The position numbers were made by a program, and so were the translations under genes. DNA of 46,743 nt from Verrucomicrobiota bacterium (GTDB lineage: Bacteria; Verrucomicrobiota; Verrucomicrobiia; Limisphaerales; SIBE01). The notes beneath the pieces were generated by a model. That model made no database searches. It was not told where the DNA came from and saw nothing but the letters and a program-made list of their open reading frames with translations. Positions 40,463 through 46,743 of this stretch are shown here, one piece after another; the stretch's first letter is position 1; every line of letters starts with the position of its first letter. The stretch lies in contig JAIPJX010000020.1 of NCBI GenBank assembly GCA_021733945.1, positions 1 to 46,743 on the forward strand. Reading direction: 5' to 3'.

Positions 40463-41215
40463 TTAGCTCTGGAGGGACGCCTGCCGGGGCACTGGCAGCG
40501 TGGTTTTGCCAGATTTGCTCCGCATGCTCCGAATCCGGCTCAATCTGTGCCGCGCTGCAAACAGCCATTTCAGCCACCGCACGGTGTCGGGAAAGGGGCG
40601 GATGCCAGAGGCTTCGGTGCCATACACACAGGTGGCGGGAACGAATGAAATGTCCCAATCCAATTCCATGGCGGCGAGGATCTGGTCCGATTCGGCTTCG
40701 TATCGGTTTGCGGAGAGGCGTTCGATGAATGCGTTTTCCAGCTGGATCATTCGAAACCCGCATTGCGTGTCCGGGATCTGTTTTCCGGTGGCCAGGGAGA
40801 GGGTCCTGCTCATGAACCGGTTGGTGACACGCCTCAGAAACGGCATCGGAGTCGGGCAACCCATGCGGTTGCCGACGATGAGTCCGGCCTGGGATCCGGC
40901 CCGGATCTTCAGAAACCCCGGAATGTCGGTTGCGAGATGTTGACCGTCGCCGTCCAAAGTGAGCGCATTCCAGAACCCCATGGACAGGGCTTTTCGGAAA
41001 CCCTGCCGGAGACTGGCACCCTTGCCCTGGCATTGCGGCATGCGGAGCACTTCCGCCCCGGATTGGGTTGCCCGGAGCGCTGTGTCATCGCTCGACCCGT
41101 CATCCACCACCAGCACCGCGCCCAGATACTGGCGCACCGAAGTGACCACGGCGGCTATGCTCGTGGCTTCGTTATGGCACGGAATGACGGCGATGCATTG
41201 CGGTGCAAGATTCAT
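40463..41215 (-). CDS. Family 2 glycosyltransferase (DPM1/polyprenyl-phosphate sugar type)
   Basis: The 250-residue GT-A enzyme has VIPCHNEATSI at its start, VVDDGSSDDT for nucleotide-sugar binding, ALTLDGDGQH (DXD metal site), and TQCGFRMIQ, a pattern typical of dolichol-phosphate-mannose synthase-like enzymes. It lacks C-terminal membrane helices. Aryl-polyene clusters commonly include such a glycosyltransferase. It may glycosylate a lipid acceptor at the inner membrane. Divergent from the radical SAM gene with 99 bases between. Confidence 0.87.
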   Translation of the reverse strand: MNLAPQCIAVIPCHNEATSIAAVVTSVRQYLGAVLVVDDGSSDDTALRATQSGAEVLRMPQCQGKGASLRQGFRKALSMGFWNALTLDGDGQHLATDIPGFLKIRAGSQAGLIVGNRMGCPTPMPFLRRVTNRFMSRTLSLATGKQIPDTQCGFRMIQLENAFIERLSANRYEAESDQILAAMELDWDISFVPATCVYGTEASGIRPFPDTVRWLKWLFAARHRLSRIRSMRSKSGKTTLPVPRQASLQS

Positions 41216-41314
41216 TTCGCCCGATCTTAGGCACCCGGATCGTCGGAGGCGATCGAAAATGCGGCATGTTTAATTGGTTGCCATCGGGTGATGCGATGAT
41301 TCTAATCGGCACTG

Positions 41315-42307
41315 ATGACAGGCTTTTTCCCTACAAGACGGATGCTCACTTCGAAGGGCGATGAGCAGTCCGGTTGGCACGAACAGGCGTTCGAGACGGC
41401 CCGGGGGACCTTCGGACGCGGAGTTTATGTTCGGGGGGTGGTTGAAGTTTCGAATTACTGCCGTGAAAACTGCGATTATTGCGGCATGCGCCGCGACAAC
41501 CGCACCCTGGCGCGGCATCGCGCAAAGTTCGAGGAGCTCGCGGATCTCCTGGTGCACCATTGTCCGGCGAGCATCACGGACATTAATTTCCAGACAGGGG
41601 AGGATCCTGTTGCAGCCAGGCAGATTGTGCTGCCGCTGGTCCGTTTGTTGAGGGAACGGACCAACCTGGGAGTCAGCGTTTGCCTGGGCACCCTCGACGA
41701 AACACTCTATCAGGAGCTCAAGGATGCCGGGGCCTGGATGTACATTCTAAAGTTTGAAACCAGCGATGCCGCCCATTATTCGGGGCTGCACTCGCCCGGT
41801 ACGCTCAAGGAACGCGAAGAGCATATTCGAAAGCTCGCTTCGGACGGGTGGTTTGTGAGTTCCGGATTTATCGCGGGCCTCCCGGATCAGGACATGGAAG
41901 CATTGATCGGGAATTTCCGGTTTGCCTCAAGCCTTCCGTTGATGGGGTGCAGCGTGAGTCCGTTTATTCCGGGAGAATCAACGCCGCTTGCCGATACCCC
42001 TGCGGGAGATCTCGACTTGACACTCAATTCCATGGCGGCGTTGCGGTTGATGAATCCCGCCTGGGTCATTCCTGCGGTCAGCGCCCTGAACCTGGGCACT
42101 GACTCGGAAGGATACGTGCGAGGACTGCGTGCCGGTGCCAATCTTTGCACGATCAACCTGACTCCCGGGGATTTGCGGGACAACTATCTGCTCTACAGGC
42201 GGGATCGTTACATCATGAACGAGGAAAGAATTCTGAACGCGATTGAGGAGGCGGGGTTGCACCCGTCGACGGAAAGCATGGTCTCGCTGCAGGCGCTCAA
42301 GGAATGA
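41315..42307 (+). CDS. HydE-like radical SAM enzyme
   Basis: The 330-residue protein has the radical SAM triad C49, C53, C56 (SNYCRENCDYCGM), then a FQTGEDP segment, LKFETSDA, an IAGLPDQDME loop, SPFIPGESTPLA and AGANLCTINLTPGDLRDNY. Every one of these matches HydE of [FeFe]-hydrogenase maturation (YCGIR, LQSGED, RHET, VGLPGQ, PFI..TPLA, GANVvMPN). The two ring-cysteines for the extra cluster of HydE are not apparent. No hydrogenase or HydF/HydG gene is visible here, so a different role in this cluster is likely, perhaps modification of the polyketide or a cofactor. It precedes the ketosynthase gene by 80 bases. Confidence 0.82.
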   Translation: MTGFFPTRRMLTSKGDEQSGWHEQAFETARGTFGRGVYVRGVVEVSNYCRENCDYCGMRRDNRTLARHRAKFEELADLLVHHCPASITDINFQTGEDPVAARQIVLPLVRLLRERTNLGVSVCLGTLDETLYQELKDAGAWMYILKFETSDAAHYSGLHSPGTLKEREEHIRKLASDGWFVSSGFIAGLPDQDMEALIGNFRFASSLPLMGCSVSPFIPGESTPLADTPAGDLDLTLNSMAALRLMNPAWVIPAVSALNLGTDSEGYVRGLRAGANLCTINLTPGDLRDNYLLYRRDRYIMNEERILNAIEEAGLHPSTESMVSLQALKE

Positions 42308-42387
42308 TGCCTGGCCTGAGATGCCCGCCGGCTCACTGGCTGTGAGGACACCGGGCGTTTCCGGATTCAGAAAGCACCCCAAATCCC

Positions 42388-43641
42388 GTGTTGTTCCACC
42401 CCACTGATAGCAGATCCGCCGGAAGCATTGAATCCCGCCGGGTCGTGGTCACCGGTTGCGGACTTGCGACCGCTCTTGGAAACACCTGGGAGGCCAATGC
42501 TCTGGGTTTCCGCGAGGGGCGTTCGGCATTTCGCGGAGTTCGGAGATTTCCCGTGGACCGACAGCGCGTGAAGATCGCTGGCGAAGTCGACCTTCCCGAA
42601 GAGTTCCCATTTCCGGGCGTGAGCGAGCGGGATCTCCACCGAACCGACCACGGTGCCAAAATGCTTCTCTGGGCGGGGGAGCAATGTATGGCGCAGGCGG
42701 GTTGGTCAAAGGGTTCGGAAGCGCCACTGGTCTTCGGGACAACATCCGGGGGCATGCTGCTCGGGCAGGATTACTACCGAAATGCAATTGCGCCCACCTC
42801 CAGCCGGCGGAAGCAGTCGGAACGTTCGATCTACTATCAGGCACAGAGACAGGTGACGCTGCTGAAGCAGGCGCACGGCCTGATCGGATCCACTCTGGTG
42901 ATTGCAAACGCGTGTGCGTCGGGTGCCAATGCGATTGGCCTGGCCTGGCAGTTGGTGCGTTTCGGACAGGCGGAGCGCGCTTTGTGCGGAGGTTATGATG
43001 CCCTGTGCGAGCTGGTTTTCGCGGGGTTTGATTCGCTTCAGGCGCTTTCTCCAACCGTTTGCCGTCCCTTTGATGAACACCGCGATGGTCTGGCGCTGGG
43101 TGAAGGCGCTGCTGTCTTTGCGATCGAAACCCTGGCGGGCGCCAAAGCCCGGGGTGCCCGAATTCTGGGTGAAATTTGCGGCTACGCCGCTGGCACGGAT
43201 TGCCATCACCTCACCCAACCCCATCCCTGTGGGTTGGCGGCAGTGGATACAATGACACGCGCCTGTGCGGTGGCCGGTCTGTCTCCCGGAGAAATCCAAT
43301 ATGTCAACGCACACGGCACCGGCACTCCCATGAACGATGCCTCCGAAACCGAAGCCATCAATTGCTGGGCGGGGAACACCGTCGGCGATCTCCGGGTCAG
43401 TTCGACCAAGGCGAGTGTCGGACACCTCCTGGGTGCGGCCGGAGCGGTGGAAGTCGCTGTCTGTTTGATGGCCTTGCAGGGGCAATGGTTGCCTCCCACG
43501 AGGACCTGCCGAAAACCCGATCCAGCCTGCCGGTTCGGATTAATCACCGAACCCCAGGCGGCCTCACTGAATCATGTGATCACCAACTCCTTCGGGTTCG
43601 GAGGAGCCAACGCCAGTCTGGTGCTGGGAGGTGCTGGATGA
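42388..43641 (+). CDS. Beta-ketoacyl-ACP synthase (FabF/KS-alpha type)
   Basis: The 417-residue condensing enzyme has a full thiolase-fold catalytic set: C176 in NACASGANAIG, H309 in NAHGTGTPMND, K341 in SSTKAS and H346 in VGHLLGAAGA, plus the glycine-rich NSFGFGGANAS near the end. It begins at GTG 42388 followed by VVTGCGLATALG. It elongates an ACP-bound chain by decarboxylative Claisen condensation. Its stop overlaps the start of the next gene, a cysteine-less ketosynthase, by four bases. Such pairs behave as KS-alpha/chain-length factor heterodimers in type II polyketide and aryl-polyene systems. No ACP gene lies close by. Confidence 0.93.
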   Translation: MLFHPTDSRSAGSIESRRVVVTGCGLATALGNTWEANALGFREGRSAFRGVRRFPVDRQRVKIAGEVDLPEEFPFPGVSERDLHRTDHGAKMLLWAGEQCMAQAGWSKGSEAPLVFGTTSGGMLLGQDYYRNAIAPTSSRRKQSERSIYYQAQRQVTLLKQAHGLIGSTLVIANACASGANAIGLAWQLVRFGQAERALCGGYDALCELVFAGFDSLQALSPTVCRPFDEHRDGLALGEGAAVFAIETLAGAKARGARILGEICGYAAGTDCHHLTQPHPCGLAAVDTMTRACAVAGLSPGEIQYVNAHGTGTPMNDASETEAINCWAGNTVGDLRVSSTKASVGHLLGAAGAVEVAVCLMALQGQWLPPTRTCRKPDPACRFGLITEPQAASLNHVITNSFGFGGANASLVLGGAG

Positions 43642-44660
43642 AACATGTTGTTGTGTCGGGAATGGGCGCGGTGTCTCCGGCGGGGTGGGGTGTGCATGCG
43701 CTCCTCGATGCCGTGACCGCCGGTCATCGCCTCGAAGAAACGTTTCAGGAGCGACCTCACCGGGAACCGGTCGGAGTCCGGATTGTTCCGGAACCGTCGG
43801 CCGAAATCTTGAATCGACTCAGACATCCCCGATTGCGGCGTGTGAGCCCGATCAGCCGGTATGTGGTCTGGGCTGCCCGGGAGGCTCTGGATGAAGCAAA
43901 AGAAACTTTGAATTCGCCAACCGCCCGAATCGGCACCGTTTTCTGCACAACCTCCGGTTGCGTGAGCTATTCCAGAAGGTTTTATCAGGAAACCCTGGAT
44001 GATCCCTCGCTTGCGAGCCCGTTGGTGTTTCCCGAAACCGTTTTTAACGCCCCCGCCAGCCACCTCGCTGCGGTGTTGGGTAACAGGGCGGAAAACTATA
44101 CCTTTGCAGGGGATGCAGGCACGGTGCTTCAGGGTTTGGCGTTGGCGGGTCAGCTTCTGCTTCGGGGTGAACTGGATGGCTGCCTTCTGGTGGCTGCGGA
44201 GGAACGGGATTGGTTGATCGGAGATGCATTTCGATCGTTTTCGAAATCCATTCCTGTCGCCGAAGGAGCGGGTGCTTTGTATCTCACCTTGAGCGAAGGA
44301 GCGAAGTTTCGGTTAAACAAGGTCACGGACCCGTTCTTCTACGGTGCAGATACAACCCGCGAATCCGCCGTGGTCTCGATGGCACGTCAGCTGGATCCAG
44401 GTCATGAGGGTGAGGGCGCGATGTTGTTGGACGGTGTCACGGGATCCTCCCGCCTGGATCGGCCCGAGTTGTCGGCATGGCGTGATTGGACGGGAACCAG
44501 GAGAAGCGTCAAGACCGTCCTGGGCGAAGGGTTCGCGGCAGGCGCCATGTGGCAGATTGTCGCCGGGGTATCTGCCTTGCGGACGGGTGAAGTGCATCGG
44601 GCGGTCGTTTCCCTGCCGGGCTCGTATCAGTTTGCGATCGGAGCCGAGTTTGCTATATAG
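43638..44660 (+). CDS. Ketosynthase homologue without catalytic Cys (chain-length-factor-like)
   Basis: The 340-residue protein starts like a ketosynthase (VVVSGMGAVSPAGWGVHAL) but the active-site Cys is lost: the matching loop reads TFAGDAGTVLQG (A160 at the Cys position). His/Lys motifs of the C-terminal half are also absent and the protein is about 75 residues shorter than its partner. It should be catalytically dead on its own and act as the chain-length-factor half of a heterodimer with the ketosynthase before it. It has poorly conserved sequence compared with known CLFs; I recognise it mainly by its N-terminal half and by coupling. Confidence 0.85.
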   Translation: MKHVVVSGMGAVSPAGWGVHALLDAVTAGHRLEETFQERPHREPVGVRIVPEPSAEILNRLRHPRLRRVSPISRYVVWAAREALDEAKETLNSPTARIGTVFCTTSGCVSYSRRFYQETLDDPSLASPLVFPETVFNAPASHLAAVLGNRAENYTFAGDAGTVLQGLALAGQLLLRGELDGCLLVAAEERDWLIGDAFRSFSKSIPVAEGAGALYLTLSEGAKFRLNKVTDPFFYGADTTRESAVVSMARQLDPGHEGEGAMLLDGVTGSSRLDRPELSAWRDWTGTRRSVKTVLGEGFAAGAMWQIVAGVSALRTGEVHRAVVSLPGSYQFAIGAEFAI

Positions 44661-44735
44661 AACAATGAATTCGAGAGTCCTTCCAGCCAGGGCCGGGAAC
44701 GGTGAAAACCGTGCCGCATTTGCCCGCTTTTCCAC

Positions 44736-45467
44736 ATGATCAAGCCTCATCGAATGATCGAGGGACGCTACGAAACGGAGACCGGCAAACGACAGTTTGT
44801 CCGGGATCTGTTCAACCGGGGGGCGCGCCACTATGACCGGATCGGGACCGTTGGTTTCCTGGGCACGGGAAGTCTCTACCGTCGACTCGCATTGCAGCGG
44901 GCGGGTTTGGTGAAGGGGATGCGCGTGCTGGATGTCGCGTGCGGAACCGGAGCGGTGACGCGGGAGATATCGAAGATTGTTGCCGACCCGACATTGGTCT
45001 GGGGCGCCGATCCAACCCCGGGCATGCTCGCCGTCGCGCACAAGGGTCTGGAAGCGCAGTTCGTGCAGGGGCGAGCTGAGGAGTTGCCGTTCGAAAACGG
45101 TGTGTTCGATTTTCTGAGCATGGGCTATGCACTGCGTCATGTGGCCGATCTCTCGGTGGCTTTTCGAGAGTATCGTCGGGTGCTCCGACCCGGAGGTCGA
45201 TTATTGCTCCTGGAGATCACCCGTCCGGAACGCGCGTGGGTGCGTTTCCTGGCGTGGATGTATTTCGGGATCGCACTGCCGCCGCTTTCCTTTCTGATCA
45301 CCGGAAGCAGGGATGCCAGCGAAATGATGTCCTACTATTGGGAAACCATCGACGCTTGTGTTCCGCCCCATACGATTCTGGGTGCACTCGAGCAGTCGGG
45401 CTTCAAACAGATTCACCGGAGAGTGGAGTTGGGAATATTCAGCGCCTATGGAGCGGTCCGGGATTGA
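44736..45467 (+). CDS. UbiE-like SAM-dependent methyltransferase
   Basis: The 243-residue class I methyltransferase has the N-terminal signature VRDLFNRGARHYDRIG, motif I VLDVACGTGAVTRE, the motif II acid GADPTPGML, and LSMGYALRHVADLS, with motif III RVLRPGGRLLLLEI. UbiE/MenG-type C-methyltransferases act on quinone rings; aryl-polyene clusters carry a relative that C-methylates the aromatic head or starter. Only one such gene is seen here. It starts 75 bases after the CLF-like gene. Confidence 0.9.
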   Translation: MIKPHRMIEGRYETETGKRQFVRDLFNRGARHYDRIGTVGFLGTGSLYRRLALQRAGLVKGMRVLDVACGTGAVTREISKIVADPTLVWGADPTPGMLAVAHKGLEAQFVQGRAEELPFENGVFDFLSMGYALRHVADLSVAFREYRRVLRPGGRLLLLEITRPERAWVRFLAWMYFGIALPPLSFLITGSRDASEMMSYYWETIDACVPPHTILGALEQSGFKQIHRRVELGIFSAYGAVRD

Positions 45468-45507
45468 TCCCTGGAAAACGGGATGGAAGGGACGGGTCGG
45501 ATGCATG

Positions 45508-46743
45508 TCATGAACCCCGGGAACCGGACGTCTGGTTTCCCGCTTCCGGGCGTGTCTCCTCGTCGCTGAACCAGGTGCGCCAACCTTCCGTCAACTCCAG
45601 GCGCATCCATGCTGCCGTCCCCCGGAGCAGAAGCCAGGCCGTGGCGGCGTTGAAGGCGAACCCGGCCAGCAGAAGCCTGCGCCGGTCGTTGCTCCTTCCG
45701 AGTTGTCCTCGGCGACGGCGGGAACGACCGATTTTCGCAAGGCGCCGGTTGTAGGTTCGGATCCACCACTCGAATGGACGCGATCCGATGGACGCGAAAC
45801 AGGGTTCGGAATACGCAGTGATTCCGCGGAGAAACGGCTGGATGGCTACGCCCATGTAATAATTGGCGACATCCAGCTGAACCGCGATGCGCATCAGATC
45901 AAATTCGCCGAGATAATCATATTTGTTGAGGTACAGCGCCCGAAACCAGCGTTTGTAGCTGTCTTGAAGATCTCGATTCAGTTTCGCGGCACCTGCTTCA
46001 ACGGATCCGCCCGTTCGTTCCTTGTGGATGAGATTCGCCGCGCCGTACGCCGTGAACGCCAACCAATCCAGACCCGGACTGTAGAACGGATCCAAAAATC
46101 CGGCGGCGTCGCCCACCAGCACAAAGCCATGGCCGGCGATCCGTTCCGAATGGTAACTGAGATTGCGTCGAAAGTGCACGTCGCCCTCCACACATTCTGC
46201 TCCCTCGAGCAGTTCTCTGCCCATTGGATGGGTGAGGAGAACCGATTTAAGACGCGCCCCCACCGTTCCTTCCCGTGGCCAGTCAAAGCAGCGTTGATCG
46301 AACACGATTCCGACGCTCACTTCTTTCCCCCGCAAGGGAATCCACCAGGCCCACCAACCGTTGCCCATCAGATGATTGGTGGCCGTTCCCCGCTGCGCAA
46401 AACATCGATCGGACCATTTCGGCATGGGATCGAAGACACCCGGGTCGTCCGGACTGGCACAACCACGCCAGCGCGCCCATGCCGCAGCAGTGGGGTGCTC
46501 TTCATTGATCCGCAACCATCCATTGGATCGTGCCAGGGTCGCCGCGACACCGGTGGCATCGACAACCCACCTCGCCGTGAGTTCGAGGGTTTCGTCCCCG
46601 TGCTGGACTGTGATTCTTTGGTTTCCTCCCTGCTCGAGGGCGATCTGAGTCGCCTTGGCAGGTCGCCAAAGGTGGGCGCCAAGCGCGACCGCTTTTTCAA
46701 GGGCAGCCTGGTCCAATACGGCCCGGTCCACCAGGTACGCGGC
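45508..46743 (-). CDS. FAD-dependent oxidoreductase/halogenase-like protein, cut by the window end
   Basis: The last 411 codons of a minus-strand gene whose start lies beyond 46743 (the frame is open to the edge). It has FAD motifs GHGFVLVGDAAGFLDPFYSPG and WWIPLRGKEVSVGIVF, i.e. the tryptophan-halogenase/geranylgeranyl-reductase branch, like the one at 31569, with which it shares WxWWIPL/WFWLIPI-type and VGDAAGF-type blocks. The N-terminal GxGxxG loop must lie outside. The C-terminus (about 120 residues) is basic and hydrophobic in parts and may hug the membrane. A second family member flanking the cluster suggests two distinct oxidation or reduction steps. Confidence 0.85.
   Translation of the reverse strand, partial: AAYLVDRAVLDQAALEKAVALGAHLWRPAKATQIALEQGGNQRITVQHGDETLELTARWVVDATGVAATLARSNGWLRINEEHPTAAAWARWRGCASPDDPGVFDPMPKWSDRCFAQRGTATNHLMGNGWWAWWIPLRGKEVSVGIVFDQRCFDWPREGTVGARLKSVLLTHPMGRELLEGAECVEGDVHFRRNLSYHSERIAGHGFVLVGDAAGFLDPFYSPGLDWLAFTAYGAANLIHKERTGGSVEAGAAKLNRDLQDSYKRWFRALYLNKYDYLGEFDLMRIAVQLDVANYYMGVAIQPFLRGITAYSEPCFASIGSRPFEWWIRTYNRRLAKIGRSRRRRGQLGRSNDRRRLLLAGFAFNAATAWLLLRGTAAWMRLELTEGWRTWFSDEETRPEAGNQTSGSRGS

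Overview
The window reads as chromosomal DNA of a Gram-negative, high-GC bacterium, most likely a verrucomicrobium of the Pedosphaera/Limisphaera type. This is inferred from gene content, not from a database search. The pointers are a secreted DUF1080 protein, an ECF-like sigma factor next to a zinc-ribbon Ser/Thr kinase with WD40 repeats, a planctomycete/verrucomicrobial-type short cytochrome c, a secreted beta-sandwich protein ending in an FFRLR-type tail, a NusB with a long insertion, and hopanoid side-chain genes. An outer membrane is implied by LolA-like, lipoprotein and LpxL-like genes.

Layout. 1-360: palindromic dispersed repeats. 362-3000: secreted sugar-type enzymes, AlgH/YqgE and a 37-residue lipoprotein. 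3025-9086: sigma factor, large kinase, a very small convergent zinc-ribbon gene and a secreted beta-sandwich protein. 9165-11489: a scrap-yard bounded by two 125-bp direct repeats exactly 2200 bp apart. It holds fragments of a C-type lectin gene, a DUF4062 gene and an IS66 transposase around one intact AAA/DUF4143 ATPase. 11641-13194: an Nramp-like transporter. 13195-18023 (minus strand): a tightly packed run of purine nucleoside phosphorylase, PQQ-type beta-propeller, HPS/OMPDC-like protein, zinc dehydrogenase and sugar isomerase. 18051-23439 (plus strand): housekeeping genes moeB-like, nusB, PHP phosphatase, ftsY, ribD and ribE. 23476-27760 (minus strand): a large unknown protein, a repeat copy with terminal inverted repeats, a dehydrogenase, a cytochrome c and a secreted truncated globin whose promoter carries an NsrR/Rrf2-like dyad.

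27895-46743 is the accessory part of most interest. It begins with hpnJ, hpnK and hpnI, the three enzymes known to build the glucosamine and then cyclitol-ether head group of C35 hopanoids. It runs directly into a cluster with the parts list of an aryl-polyene-type pathway: FAD oxidoreductases, a lipoprotein, an MMPL exporter fused to an LpxL-like acyltransferase, a LolA-like carrier, a FabZ-like dehydratase, an AMP-ligase, a GT2 glycosyltransferase, a ketosynthase with a cysteine-less partner, and a UbiE-like methyltransferase. Three parts do not belong to the standard list: a HydE-like radical SAM enzyme with no hydrogenase nearby, a possible papain-like protein, and a small membrane protein. 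No acyl carrier protein, ketoreductase or ammonia lyase is visible. The last gene runs off the window, so the cluster probably continues.

The working model is inference: a ketosynthase heterodimer builds a chain from an AMP-ligase-activated starter, tailoring enzymes methylate, reduce or rearrange it, and the acyltransferase/MMPL/LolA module moves it to the outer membrane. The hpnIJK trio could decorate hopanoids of the same membrane, or possibly this lipid.
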